Below, in pieces: positions 7,165 to 16,504 of a stretch of DNA of 64,000 bases. The notes below the pieces were generated by a model, which saw only the letters and a list, made by a program, of their open reading frames with translations, was not told the origin of the DNA and searched no databases. The first letter of the stretch is position 1. Each line of letters starts with the position of its first letter. The translations under genes were made by a program, and so were the position numbers. The DNA is from Methylocystis sp. (GTDB lineage: Bacteria > Pseudomonadota > Alphaproteobacteria > Rhizobiales > Beijerinckiaceae), in the NCBI GenBank assembly GCA_016178015.1, contig JACOUB010000007.1:62001-126000 (forward strand). Direction: 5' to 3'.

Positions 7165-8934
7165 TTGCGCGCTGAATTGGCGCGCGCAGGCGTCGATGGC
7201 TATCTCGTCCCGCACGCCGACGAACATCAGAATGAATATGTGCCGAAATGCGCCGAGCGTCTGGCTTGGCTCACCGGCTTTACCGGCTCGGCCGGTTTCG
7301 CCATCGTGCTCGCCGAGCAAGCCGCGCTGTTCGTCGATGGACGTTACGCCTTGCAGGCGCGCGACCAAATCGACGCCTCTCGCTTCGCTCCGCTCGACGT
7401 GGGTGCGACAGCTCCGTCAAAATGGCTCGCCGAGCATACGCAAAGCGGCGCGAAGATCGGCTATGATCCATGGCTGCATACGCCGGCGCGGATCGAGCGT
7501 TTTGCCGCCGCGCTCGAAGGCAAGAACGTGTCGCTCATCGCCCTTGCCGAAAATCCGATCGACGCCGTTTGGCTTAATCGCCCGCCGCCGCCGCGAGGCG
7601 CCGTATCGCTCTATCCGCCGCGGTTCGCCGGCCAGAGCGCCAAAGCCAAGATCGCGCGCGTGCGCAAGGCGCTCGATGGGGCCGACGCCTTGTTCGTTTC
7701 CGATCCGCACGCGCTCGCTTGGGTCTTCAACATTCGCGGCGCTGACGTCGCGCACACGCCGATCGCGCTCGGCTTCGCTCTTCTGCCGAAGGACGGCAAG
7801 CCGCGTCTTTATGTCGATGCGGTCAAACTGTCGGCAAGGACCGGAGCCGCGTTGGAGAAGTTTCTAAAGATCGAAGAGCCTGCGGCGATGCGCGTCGACC
7901 TGGAGCGCGCCGGCAACAGCGGCGAGACGATTCGTTTCGATTCGTCCACGGTTCCTTCGAGGCTCGTGCAGCTTTTCCGCGAGGCCGGCGGAACCCCGCG
8001 TCTCGGCGAGGATCCGATCGCGCTGCTGAAGGCCGTCAAGAACGACACCGAGCTCGAAGGCGCGCGCGCCGCCAACCTGCGCGACGGCGCGGCGTTGACG
8101 CGCTTTCTCGCCTGGTTCGAAGGGCAAGCGCCAAACGGCGAGCTCACCGAAATCGAGGCCGCGCGGGCGCTCGAAACTTTTAGGCGCGACGGCGGCGATT
8201 TGCGCGACGTCTCGTTTCCCACCATTTCCGCGTTCGGCCCGCATGCGGCGATTCCGCATTATCGCGTCACCGAAAAGAGCAACCTGCCGATTAAGCACGG
8301 CGTCTATCTCGTCGACTCCGGCGGGCAATATCTCGACGGCACCACCGACGTGACGCGCACCGTCTGCGTCGGCCGCGCATCGAAGCCGTTGCGCGAACAT
8401 TTTACGCGCGTGTTGAAGGGGCACATCGCCATCGCTCGCGCGGTGTTTCCGCAAGGCGTGTCGGGCGCGCAGATCGACGCCTTGGCGCGGCGCAGCCTGT
8501 GGGAAGCGGGCCTCGATTTCGACCATGGCACGGGCCATGGCGTCGGCGCCTATCTCTCGGTGCACGAGGGACCGCAGCGCATTTCGAAACTCGGCGCGAC
8601 GCCGCTTTCCGCCGGCATGATCCTCTCCAACGAGCCCGGCTATTACCGGGCCGGCGAATATGGAATACGCCTGGAGAATCTCGTCGTCGTCGAGACGCGC
8701 GAGATCGCCGGCGGCGAGCGCAACATGCTCGGCTTCGAGACGATCACCCTGGCGCCGTTCGATCTGGCGCTCGTGGAGCCGCGGCTGCTGACGCCGGAGG
8801 AGACCGCCTGGCTCGACGCCTATCACGCGCGCGTGCGCAAGGAACTATCGCCGCTGGTGGACGCCAAGACGCGGGCGTGGTTGCGAACGGCGACGCGGCG
8901 GGTAGGATATTATACCAGCGGCCCCGCGAATTGA
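7165..8934 (+). CDS. pepP: Aminopeptidase P family metallopeptidase (M24), 5' end disturbed
   Basis: This 589-residue three-domain M24 peptidase (N-terminal creatinase-like domains, C-terminal pita-bread domain) should remove N-terminal residues preceding proline in the cytosol. Metal ligands are visible in LVDSGGQYLDGTTDVTRT (about 383-395), HGTGHGVG (about 453), NEPGYY (about 488) and FETITL (about 522). The only in-frame start is the TTG at 7165. Upstream, the frame still reads family-like sequence (SAARLAALRAELARAG spans the start) back to a TGA inside the MITE at 7108. The native start codon therefore appears to be lost. Expression is uncertain, but the catalytic part is intact. Confidence 0.88.
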   Translation: MRAELARAGVDGYLVPHADEHQNEYVPKCAERLAWLTGFTGSAGFAIVLAEQAALFVDGRYALQARDQIDASRFAPLDVGATAPSKWLAEHTQSGAKIGYDPWLHTPARIERFAAALEGKNVSLIALAENPIDAVWLNRPPPPRGAVSLYPPRFAGQSAKAKIARVRKALDGADALFVSDPHALAWVFNIRGADVAHTPIALGFALLPKDGKPRLYVDAVKLSARTGAALEKFLKIEEPAAMRVDLERAGNSGETIRFDSSTVPSRLVQLFREAGGTPRLGEDPIALLKAVKNDTELEGARAANLRDGAALTRFLAWFEGQAPNGELTEIEAARALETFRRDGGDLRDVSFPTISAFGPHAAIPHYRVTEKSNLPIKHGVYLVDSGGQYLDGTTDVTRTVCVGRASKPLREHFTRVLKGHIAIARAVFPQGVSGAQIDALARRSLWEAGLDFDHGTGHGVGAYLSVHEGPQRISKLGATPLSAGMILSNEPGYYRAGEYGIRLENLVVVETREIAGGERNMLGFETITLAPFDLALVEPRLLTPEETAWLDAYHARVRKELSPLVDAKTRAWLRTATRRVGYYTSGPAN

Positions 8935-8935
8935 C

Positions 8936-9022
8936 CCATCATTGCGAGGAGCGTGAGCTCCGAAGCAATCCAGAATTGCCTCACGGCCTCTGGAATCTTC
9001 GCCTCCGGCTCCAATGACGGCA
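8936..9022. repeat. Degenerate intergenic palindromic repeat
   Basis: The segment ATTGCGAGGAGCGTGAGCTCCGAAGCAATCCAG followed by imperfect complementary sequence resembles a dispersed intergenic repeat common in alphaproteobacteria. It contains an AGCTCC-centred inverted repeat. It separates pepP from the next gene and holds no coding sequence. Confidence 0.5.
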
Positions 9023-9125
9023 TTACGCATTAGGGCGAGACGTACACCCGATTGCCCGCCGTTAGCCCTTTGTTTGCCTTGATCGCGTTCTATGGGCTAT
9101 TGTTGCGAAACGAGCCGGGGAACCG

Positions 9126-10313
9126 ATGGCGACGCAATCCTCTCATTTCATCGCGCTGTCGGGCCTGGCGCTGATCTTTATCGGCGCCGGCGCGTTCGCG
9201 GCGTCGGAGCGCAACGCACTGCCAGAAAACGTGCGGATTGCCGCGCCAGCGCCGGTTTCCGGCGAGCCGTGGCATGACGGCCGCATCGCGCTGGCCGACC
9301 GCGTTTCCTCGCAGCCTTCCGCAGCGCTCGGCCCCGCGAGCACGCAACCAGAAACGCCGCGGCGCGCCGACCAACTGGCGCGCGCAATTGTGGCGGAAAA
9401 TGGCGCCCTGCTGCAGAATTTGCGCCGCCACGCCATCAAGGAGGCGCTCGAGCCGCCCAAGGCCGCAACGCCCGATTTCGAAACGGCCACGCTCGCGCCT
9501 GGCGATTTCGCCGCGCCGGCGCCGTCGTTCCGACCGCCGGAGCGCCAGGCGCTTGCGCCCGAGAGCGCGGTCGTTCCCTTGCCGCCTGTGCGACCCGGGG
9601 ACCTCGTCGCGCTTCCGTCAGCCGCGCCGACGCCCGCGCCGGGCGACGCATCGCCAACCGGCCGCGACGACGCTCCATTTCAAATGGGCAGCCGCGCCTT
9701 CGTGCGCATCTTCAAGCAAGAGGGACAATTGGAGCTGTGGCTCGAGCGCAATGGACGCTACGCGCTCTATCACACCTATCCTGTTTGCAAATGGTCGGGC
9801 CAGCTGGGGCCGAAGCTGAAGCAAGGCGATTATCAGTCGCCCGAAGGTTTTTACAGCGTCTCGGCGCGGCAGCTCAATCCAAATTCGCACTACCATCTTG
9901 CCTTCGATGTCGGCTTTCCCAACGCTTTCGATCGCCAGAACGGCCGCACCGGCGGCGCCGTGATGGTGCACGGCGACTGCAAGTCGGTCGGCTGCTTCGC
10001 CATGACCGACAAAGGCATCGATGAAATCTACGGTTTCGTCGAAGCCGCGATCAACGGCGGCCAGCGCGAGGTGCCGGTCCATATCTTCCCGTTCCGGATG
10101 ACCGACGAGGCGATCGCCAAGGAAACCGGGCACGGCTGGGCGTCGCTGTTGGGCGGCGGATCGTCCCCGCAGTGGAGCGCGTTCTGGCGCAATTTGAAAG
10201 ACGGCTACGACTTGTTCGAGCAGACGGGCGAGCCGCCGACCGCCTATGCCTGCGGCGACCATTACGCCTTCGGCCCGGCTGGCGCGGCTTGCACGCGCAT
10301 CGCGGGCTGGTGA
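9126..10313 (+). CDS. YafK-like L,D-transpeptidase domain protein
   Basis: This 395-residue exported protein starts with a hydrophobic signal sequence (res. 8-27, ALSGLALIFIGAGAFAA). A long Ala/Pro-rich linker follows (res. 30-180), then a YkuD/YafK catalytic domain. The active-site motif VHGDCKSVGCFAMTD is at about residue 280, with the catalytic Cys in SVGC. YafK-type enzymes act on peptidoglycan cross-links or protein-peptidoglycan links (E. coli DpaA releases Lpp). The exact substrate here is not determinable. It is flanked by palindromic repeats and is monocistronic. Confidence 0.85.
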   Translation: MATQSSHFIALSGLALIFIGAGAFAASERNALPENVRIAAPAPVSGEPWHDGRIALADRVSSQPSAALGPASTQPETPRRADQLARAIVAENGALLQNLRRHAIKEALEPPKAATPDFETATLAPGDFAAPAPSFRPPERQALAPESAVVPLPPVRPGDLVALPSAAPTPAPGDASPTGRDDAPFQMGSRAFVRIFKQEGQLELWLERNGRYALYHTYPVCKWSGQLGPKLKQGDYQSPEGFYSVSARQLNPNSHYHLAFDVGFPNAFDRQNGRTGGAVMVHGDCKSVGCFAMTDKGIDEIYGFVEAAINGGQREVPVHIFPFRMTDEAIAKETGHGWASLLGGGSSPQWSAFWRNLKDGYDLFEQTGEPPTAYACGDHYAFGPAGAACTRIAGW

Positions 10314-10327
10314 GCGAAAGCCCGAGC

Positions 10328-10387
10328 GCGCCTGAAGGCGCGCGGTCCAACCATTGGACTTGCGGACCGCGAGCCTTCAGTCTCGCT
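10328..10387. repeat. Hairpin repeat related to the MITE core
   Basis: GCGCGCCTGAAGGCGCGCGGTCC and GGACCGCGAGCCTTCAG form a long imperfect hairpin between convergent genes. The sequence is the same as the internal hairpin of the 150-bp MITE but lacks the CTAGTGGCC ends. It may also act as a bidirectional terminator, although no U-run is present. Confidence 0.7.
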
Positions 10388-10469
10388 TCGTACGGTTTTC
10401 TTTGGATTTCCGATTGCTCGGCGCACGTGAGCGTTGGAAATACGCACAGGCGATCAACCGGAATTCACA

Positions 10470-10796
10470 TTACTTGTAGTCTTCCTTGCACTTGCCTTCT
10501 GATTTCTTCGCGACTTTCGCCCTCTGACGCTCGCAGTCGTTGCCATAGGTCTTGTTATCGCAACCGCAGACAGGCTTATAGATCTCGGTGCAGACCTCGG
10601 GAACGTTGACGCATTTCCCGGCGATGTCGGCGCCGCCGCATTGGCCTGGATCTGGATCGCACCAGAGCTTTCCATCGCACTGAAGGCCGGCGATCCCTCC
10701 GCAGGTCGCCCCGACGCCGGCCGCCAACGCAACGCCGCCCTTCCCGACCGCAACCGCTCCCACCAACGCCACAACGATGAGTAATGTGCGCAGCAT
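10470..10796 (-). CDS. Secreted Kazal-type inhibitor-like protein A
   Basis: The 108-residue product starts at the ATG at 10796, preceded by GGGAGGATAAGG, rather than at the ORF-track start 10925. A signal peptide ends near LAAG. The C-terminal half reads EVCTEIYKPVCGCDNKTYGNDCERQRAKV, the Kazal signature (C-x-PVCG-x-D-x-x-TY-x-N-x-C). Kazal domains are canonical serine protease inhibitors, usually eukaryotic but found in some bacteria. The N-terminal part has a separate CGGIAGLQCDGKLWC cysteine cluster. A paralogue lies directly upstream at 10932-11246. Inhibitory function is inferred from the domain only. Confidence 0.8.
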   Translation of the reverse strand: MLRTLLIVVALVGAVAVGKGGVALAAGVGATCGGIAGLQCDGKLWCDPDPGQCGGADIAGKCVNVPEVCTEIYKPVCGCDNKTYGNDCERQRAKVAKKSEGKCKEDYK

Positions 10797-10931
10797 GTCC
10801 TTATCCTCCCTATTCTCAAACAACGGCAGGATAACGCTGCGCCAACACTTCGGTTCCACCGGCACGAGACACGACACGACAACGCCGAACAATCTGGATT
10901 TCGAGCCTGAGGCAATCAACCGCAATTCATA

Positions 10932-11246
10932 TTATTTGTAATCTTCCTTGCATGCGCCCTCTGATTTCTTCGCGACTTTCGCCTTCTCGCGTTCGCAGCC
11001 GTTGGTATACGTCTTATTGTCGCAGCCGCATTCCTGCGAGACAATCCGCGGACAAACAAATGGAAGCTCGATACATTTGCCGATAGTGGCCCCGCACGCA
11101 TCGGGCATACACCATAACTTTCCATCGCATTGTATCCCCGCGATTCCTCCACAGGCCGCTCCTACCCCGGCCGCCCATGCGGCTCCCGAGTTCGCCCCCG
11201 CCATCGCTCCAGCGAGCGCCAAAAAAATTACGTTCTTGCGCGACAT
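10932..11246 (-). CDS. Secreted Kazal-type inhibitor-like protein B
   Basis: This 104-residue secreted protein (signal peptide MSRKNVIFLALAGAMAGANSG and onward) is a paralogue of the next gene downstream. It shares CGGIAGxQCDGKLWC and a Kazal-like end QECGCDNKTYTNGCEREKAKVAKKSEGACKEDYK. The second half has lost the PVCG proline (SQECGC), and the spacing before it differs from copy A, so the reactive loop is different. GGAGGATAAGG precedes the start, identical to the partner gene, which points to tandem duplication including the 5' region. Confidence 0.78.
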   Translation of the reverse strand: MSRKNVIFLALAGAMAGANSGAAWAAGVGAACGGIAGIQCDGKLWCMPDACGATIGKCIELPFVCPRIVSQECGCDNKTYTNGCEREKAKVAKKSEGACKEDYK

Positions 11247-11351
11247 ATCCTTATCCTCCGTAATTGAATTGCAACGATAGGATAACGCCGCGACACAGCG
11301 CGCGTTCCGGCCGAGGGCAACCGATTTGAACGATGGCGGCTTTATTATCGT

Positions 11352-12449
11352 CTATGTATTGAATCTGAAATGCATCACGTCGCCGTCGGCGACGATGTAA
11401 TCCTTGCCCTCTAAACGCAGTTTGCCGCTCTCGCGCGCGCCGGCCTCGCCGCGCAGCGCCACGTAATCGTCGTAGCAAATGGTCTCGGCGCGGATAAAGC
11501 CCTTCTCGAAATCGGTGTGGATGGCGCCGGCGGCCTGCGGGGCGCGCGCCCCCTGTTCGATCGTCCAGGCGCGCGTCTCTTTCGGCCCGGCGGTGAAAAA
11601 AGTAACAAGATGCAAAAGATCATAGCCGGCGCGGATGACGCGATTGAGGCCCGGCTCATCCAGCCCCGCCGCCTCGAGATAATCCTTCTGCTCCTCGACG
11701 GGCAGAACGGCGATCTCGCTCTCGATCTTGGCCGAGACGACGACCGCCGCCGCGCCCTCCTGTCTCGCCCGCGCGGCGACTGTTCGTGCGAAAGCATTGC
11801 CGGCCGCGGCGGCGCTCTCCTCGACATTGCAGACGTAGAGCACGGGTTTCGACGACAGCAGGCCAAGCGCCACGAAAGCTGTGCGTTCGTCGGGCTTTCT
11901 CTCGACGAGCCGCGCCGGCTCGCCCCTCTGCAACAGTTCAAGACAGCGACGCATGAGGTCGAGCGCTTCCTTCGCCTCCTTGTCGCCGCCCTTGGCTTTC
12001 TTCTCCATCGGGACGATGCGCTTCTCCAAGCTTTCGAGATCGGCGAGCATGAGTTCGGTCTCGACGGTCTCGATGTCTCTGATCGGATCGACGCCGTCCT
12101 CGACATGCGTCACGTCGCCGTCCTCGAAACAGCGCACGACATGGGCGATGGCGTCGCACTCGCGAATATTGGCGAGAAACTGATTGCCGAGCCCCTCGCC
12201 CTTGGAGGCGCCGCGCACCAGGCCGGCGATGTCCACGAAGGTGAGACGCGTCGGAACGATTTGCTTGGAGAGGGCGATCTTCGCCAGTGCTTCGAGGCGC
12301 GGGTCCGGCACGGCGACATCGCCGACATTGGGCTCGATGGTGCAGAACGGATAATTCGCCGCCTGCGCCGCCGCCGTCTGCGTCAGCGCGTTGAAGAGGG
12401 TCGATTTGCCGACGTTGGGCAGACCGACGATGCCACATTTGAAGCCCAT
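11352..12449 (-). CDS. ychF: Obg-like GTPase/ATPase YchF
   Basis: YchF (OLA1 family) is a conserved ribosome-associated P-loop protein that prefers ATP. The 365-residue length is standard. The G1 motif GLPNVGKST is at residues 8-16, the switch region VDIAGLVRGASKGEGLG at about 68-84, and the TGS-domain end reads DYIVADGDVMHFRFNT. I chose ATG 12449 because MGFKCGIVGLPNVGKS is the family N-terminus. The ORF-track start at 12551 adds 34 unrelated residues. Confidence 0.95.
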   Translation of the reverse strand: MGFKCGIVGLPNVGKSTLFNALTQTAAAQAANYPFCTIEPNVGDVAVPDPRLEALAKIALSKQIVPTRLTFVDIAGLVRGASKGEGLGNQFLANIRECDAIAHVVRCFEDGDVTHVEDGVDPIRDIETVETELMLADLESLEKRIVPMEKKAKGGDKEAKEALDLMRRCLELLQRGEPARLVERKPDERTAFVALGLLSSKPVLYVCNVEESAAAAGNAFARTVAARARQEGAAAVVVSAKIESEIAVLPVEEQKDYLEAAGLDEPGLNRVIRAGYDLLHLVTFFTAGPKETRAWTIEQGARAPQAAGAIHTDFEKGFIRAETICYDDYVALRGEAGARESGKLRLEGKDYIVADGDVMHFRFNT

Positions 12450-12564
12450 GCGCGTCCCACGCCTCTCGCAAATTTTGGTTGCGCTGCGGTATGGGGGGGA
12501 CAACGCGAAAAGGCAAGGGGCGCGAGCGCTGCCTCTTCCGGAAGCCTGCAAGAAGACCGCGCCC

Positions 12565-14478
12565 TCAATAATTCAGGGTCGTTCCGGCGATGTGAAAGGT
12601 CACGAAGAACCACGCGACCATGACCGCGCTGGCGGCGATCAAGGAATGATGCGCGCGCGTCCATCTGCCGCCCACGCCCTTTCGCCAAAACTGCACGGCG
12701 ATCCACACAGTGGGAATGGCGCCGAGAACTCCCAGCCACGCAAGCGCGTAAAGTGTCACGAGCAATGGATCGAGAGCGTCGTTGAGGATCGTAAAATCCT
12801 TGCTCGAGAAGAAGAAGACGATCGATGCCGCGATCACGGCGACGTTGACGAGCGCCACCAATCTTGCGGTCACATACATGCGGCGATCGTCGGCGTCTTC
12901 GCTCCACGTCTTCTTGCGCCATCGCCGCCAAAGCGCTGCGGTCGGCCAGGCCAATAACGTGAGGAGTAAAACGACTGCGCTCGCGGCCATCGCTGGAACG
13001 ATGAAACGCGCATCAGAATGCCAGGGCACGCGCTGAAATTGCGTTGCAGGGCTTATGAATTGCCCACCGAACTCATTGGCGTCGTCGAAAACAAAGCGCC
13101 AATTTCTTGGCCCTTCGTACAAATTCGGTCCCAAGCGTTTCACCGCGATGTGTTCGCCGAAGGGCCAGATCGCAGAAGAGATGCTCGCGCGTCCCTCCTT
13201 GTCGATGCGGACGTAAAGCTGCGAGACGAGATCAGCGACCTTCACGAAAGTCGACTCAGCTCGCCGGCTCGAATGATAGACGCCGGCAATCTTCGAATTA
13301 TCCGCGAAGGCCGCGTTGCCTGGATTGTCCGCTTCGCCAGTCTTGGGTAGGAATCGTTCGGCGATTGCATTTGCGATCTGGGGCGTGTCCATTGTGGTTT
13401 GCATTCCGTCAAAAGAAACGAACACTCCAAACCCTTGCGCGGGGAGCAGTTCGAGATCGCTAAGGAAGGCCAATGTCCCGCCGCCATGACCAATGGCGTC
13501 GTAACCGTTGTGTTTGGTTCCGAAAAACGCCAGACCCAGATATCCAGCGGCTGTCGAATCCTGCGGCGCCGTCATTTCTTCCAGCCGCTCCTTCGAAAGA
13601 ATGCGGACGCCGTCGAGCGCGCCGCCATTCAGCAACGCGCGGATAAAACGCGCCATATCTGTTCCAGTCGCCGACAACGCGCCGGCTGGCGCGCCGGCGA
13701 TGGTTTCGAAAAACGGCAGCGGCTTGTCCGCAGCGCGATAGCCCTTGGCCATCATCGCCGCCAGCGTCTCTGGAAGAGGCTGCCGGAAGGTGGAACGGCT
13801 CATTCCAAGCGGTTCGAGAATGTGGCGCGCCACATAAGCGGCGAAGGGCTCTCCAGAAACGCGCTCAACGATGTAGCCCGCGAGCGCAAAACCGTAATTC
13901 GAATAGGCCGGAACATCGCCGCGAGGAAAGAGTCGCAGTGGTAGCGAGCGCGCTAGCCAGCGCCCCAGCAGCTCGGGTTCCCGATCCCTCGAAAAAAGGC
14001 TCTTCGCATGTTCCTCAAAGCCCGCGCGATGCGTCAACAGACGACGCAGCGTGACGGGAACGCCGCCTTCCGGCGTCGGAATAGGGAAGTCGAGATACTC
14101 CTCGACGTTTCGATCCAGGTCGAGCTTGCCCTGATCGACGAGTTGCATCACGGCGACGCCAGTGAAAAGCTTCGAGATGGACCCAGGACGCACCAATGTC
14201 GCATCGGCGGTAAATGGCCTTTTGGCTTCGATATCGGCAAGTCCATAGCCCTTGGCGAAAACCAAGCCCTCGCGCGTCGCCACGACCACAACGGCACCGG
14301 GGCCTTTGTGCTTGTTGATCCAATCCGACAGCAGCGGATCGATGACGTTCGCGAGATTGGCGGCGTCGAGTTCGGGCGGGGCTCGCGGCGTCGGCGTGTC
14401 TGCGACGGCGCAAGAGGCCAAGATGGCGAAAACCACAGACAAGGCGAAACGCGCCAGACCGGCGCAAAGAGGCTTCAT
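12565..14478 (-). CDS. Serine beta-lactamase-like hydrolase with C-terminal membrane domain
   Basis: The 637-residue protein begins with a signal/lipoprotein-like sequence (FAILASCAVAD), then a class C beta-lactamase/penicillin-binding-type domain. The nucleophile motif SISK is at residues 100-103, the YSN triad near 190, and the third motif HGGG near 330. After an approximately 100-residue beta-rich region there are four hydrophobic segments (about 485-635). The family includes D,D-peptidases, esterases and amide hydrolases, so antibiotic resistance should not be assumed. The layout (periplasmic hydrolase plus four TM helices) suggests a membrane-anchored cell-wall or peptide hydrolase. Confidence 0.85.
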   Translation of the reverse strand: MKPLCAGLARFALSVVFAILASCAVADTPTPRAPPELDAANLANVIDPLLSDWINKHKGPGAVVVVATREGLVFAKGYGLADIEAKRPFTADATLVRPGSISKLFTGVAVMQLVDQGKLDLDRNVEEYLDFPIPTPEGGVPVTLRRLLTHRAGFEEHAKSLFSRDREPELLGRWLARSLPLRLFPRGDVPAYSNYGFALAGYIVERVSGEPFAAYVARHILEPLGMSRSTFRQPLPETLAAMMAKGYRAADKPLPFFETIAGAPAGALSATGTDMARFIRALLNGGALDGVRILSKERLEEMTAPQDSTAAGYLGLAFFGTKHNGYDAIGHGGGTLAFLSDLELLPAQGFGVFVSFDGMQTTMDTPQIANAIAERFLPKTGEADNPGNAAFADNSKIAGVYHSSRRAESTFVKVADLVSQLYVRIDKEGRASISSAIWPFGEHIAVKRLGPNLYEGPRNWRFVFDDANEFGGQFISPATQFQRVPWHSDARFIVPAMAASAVVLLLTLLAWPTAALWRRWRKKTWSEDADDRRMYVTARLVALVNVAVIAASIVFFFSSKDFTILNDALDPLLVTLYALAWLGVLGAIPTVWIAVQFWRKGVGGRWTRAHHSLIAASAVMVAWFFVTFHIAGTTLNY

Positions 14479-14625
14479 GGAAATTCCTTTGCTGGACTTG
14501 CTCGCTTCATTACATAATCTTGCTCGCTTCTTAGATAATTATTCGCTCGGCGCAAGCTGAAAGCGCAATGAGCCGTGCAGTCGATATGGGTTGATCGCGG
14601 GCGCGGCGCAGACACGAAAGAGAAC

Positions 14626-16059
14626 ATGGGAATGAAACGCGCGACGCGATCGCCGAACGCCAGCGCCAAGGCGCTCGCCATACTTGCCATAATTGCCGCT
14701 ATGGTCCTCTACCTGCCTTTGTCGACCCCGGCTCACGCGCAGGATGACAGCGTCCCTCGCGCCGCTCCAGCTGCGCCGGCGGCTCCGCCGCTCGAGTCCC
14801 CTCCCGTGGACGCAGCGCCCAGCCGCCAGCAGCCGCCGCCACAAGAGGCCGCGCCGAATGGCGCCGCCGCAGAGCCAGGAGCGGAAGCGCCGGCCGCCGC
14901 GCCCACGGCCAAACCGAAGAAAAAGCGCCAGGCCAAACCGGCGCCGCCGCCGCGCGAGACGGCGTTGTCCGACGATCCGACGCCGATGTTGCAGCCCGAC
15001 ACCTTTTACGCCACCTCACAAGCCTCCGAGCGCTATGCCGCCATCGCCGACGCCGGCGGCTGGCCGAAGGTGGCGACGCCGCTGAAGCCGGGCGCGAAAG
15101 GCGCGGCGGTGAAGGCGCTGCGGCGAAGGCTCGCCGCCGAAGGCGACTTGCCGCCAAACGACGCCAACCGGGCTGCGTGGGATAGCGCGCTCACCGTGGC
15201 GGTGAAACATTTCCAATCCAGGATGGGGCTGCGCCAAACCGGCGTCGTCGCCGGCGCGACATTGCGACAACTAGACCTGCCCGCGGCGGCGCGCTTCCGG
15301 CAGCTGGCCTCCAGCGCGCAACGCCTCGCCGGCGTCGAGTTCCCATTCGGCCAGCGTTATGTTGTGGTCAATATCCCGGCGGCGGCCGTTGACGCGGTCG
15401 AGGACGACAGAGTGGCGCGCCGCTACACGGCGATCGTCGGCGACGTCGAACACCCGTCGCCCGAGGTCAACGTCAAGATCAGCGCGATCAATTTCAATCC
15501 GACTTGGACATTGCCGGCCTCGATCATCAAGAACGAGGTCATACCGAGAATGCGGCGTGATCCTTCGTATCTCACGCGCGCCCGCATCCGCGTGCTGGAT
15601 GCGCGCGGCCACGAGATCAATCCGCGGCGGGTGAATTGGTAGGGCGAACATGCCGCCCAGTTCACCTTGCGCCAAGATTCGGGCGCCCAGAATTCGCTGG
15701 GCTCGATCCGCATCTCCATGCCGAACAAAGATGCGGTCTACATGCATGACACGCCCGCGAAAGGGCTGTTTGCCAGCGACTACCGCTTCCTCTCGCATGG
15801 CTGCGTGCGCGTCGAAGGCGTCTATGACCTCGCCGCCTGGCTTTTGGAGGGCGCGCCCGGTTCGCCGACGGGAAATTGGGACAAAGAAGCAATCCTCGCG
15901 AAAATCGGCGAAGGCGAGCGCGAAGACGTTCGCCTGGCGCGTCCCGTGCCGGTGATCTGGGTCTACATGACCGGCTGGGCGTCGGCGGACGGCGCCGTGC
16001 ATTTCCGCGACGACATCTATGGCGCCGACGCTGTGGGCGACGCGCAGGGCGAGAGATGA
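14626..16059 (+). pseudogene. YcbB-type L,D-transpeptidase split by an in-frame amber stop
   Basis: One continuous frame runs from the ATG at 14626 to 16059, interrupted by a single TAG at 15640-15642. The first part has a signal peptide, an Ala/Pro-rich segment, a peptidoglycan-binding domain (KPGAKGAAVKALRRRL to LRQLD) and the first half of the YkuD fold, ending INPRRVNW. The second part resumes in the same frame with HAAQFTLRQDSGAQNSLG. It contains the catalytic signature MHDTP followed by SHGCVRVEG, so the catalytic Cys lies beyond the stop. The rest of the frame shows no decay. It is a young nonsense pseudogene, a sequencing error or a readthrough case. Confidence 0.85.
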
Positions 16060-16075
16060 GCGAGAGGCGATCGAC

Positions 16076-16312
16076 ATGAGAACGCGACTGACAGCGATTG
16101 TCGCGATCGTGGGATTGTCGCTGGCCGCGACGCTCCCGGCGATGGCGCAAGCGGGCCACCGGCATCGCTACTATCGCCACTACGTCCAGCCTCACGCTTA
16201 CGCGGTTCCCGCACTTGCCTGCCGGGCCATGTGTCCGCAAGACCTCTCGCCTTGCGATCCGATCTACTTCAAGACCGCGGACGGCAGATGCGCAGGGATC
16301 AGGACGCGGTAA
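16076..16312 (+). CDS. Small secreted protein, unknown function
   Basis: The ATG at 16076, preceded by GAGAGGCG, opens a 78-residue protein with a clear signal peptide (MRTRLTAIVAIVGLSLAATLPAMAQA). The mature part is His/Tyr/Arg-rich at first (GHRHRYYRHYVQPH) and then has four cysteines in CRAMCPQDLSPCDP and GRCAG. No family is recognised. It lies 16 bases after the broken L,D-transpeptidase and may share its transcript. The ORF-track start at 16019 lies inside the upstream gene and is rejected. Confidence 0.55.
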   Translation: MRTRLTAIVAIVGLSLAATLPAMAQAGHRHRYYRHYVQPHAYAVPALACRAMCPQDLSPCDPIYFKTADGRCAGIRTR

Positions 16313-16334
16313 TACCATCGGCTTGCACGATGGT

Positions 16335-16485
16335 TCCCCGCATCGTCATGGCCGGGCTTGTCCCGGCCATCCACGCCAAGCCGCCACGCGGCGATAAACA
16401 GTCGAAGCGCTGCGCTTTTTCTTGCAACGAACATGCAGCGTCCCAGCGTGGATGCCCGCGACAAGCGCGGGCATGACGGCGATCA
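16335..16485. repeat. Paired palindromic intergenic repeats
   Basis: One arm contains CGTCATGGCCGGGCTTGTCCCGGCCATCCACGC. The opposite arm contains GTGGATGCCCGCGACAAGCGCGGGCATGACG. Each is a hairpin and the two are arranged head to head. It fills the gap between two convergent transcription units and may stop both. No gene is present. Confidence 0.7.
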
Positions 16486-16504
16486 ATGTTTTCGGCTGCT
16501 GGTC

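Noticed and set aside
12565-14478. Antibiotic-resistance beta-lactamase
   Set aside because: The SxxK, YSN and HGGG motifs fit the wider serine hydrolase family. The C-terminal membrane domain and lack of specific signatures do not support a resistance call.
14626-16059. Programmed amber recoding (for example pyrrolysine)
   Set aside because: No supporting genes or structure are seen near the stop. A simple nonsense mutation is the more economical reading.
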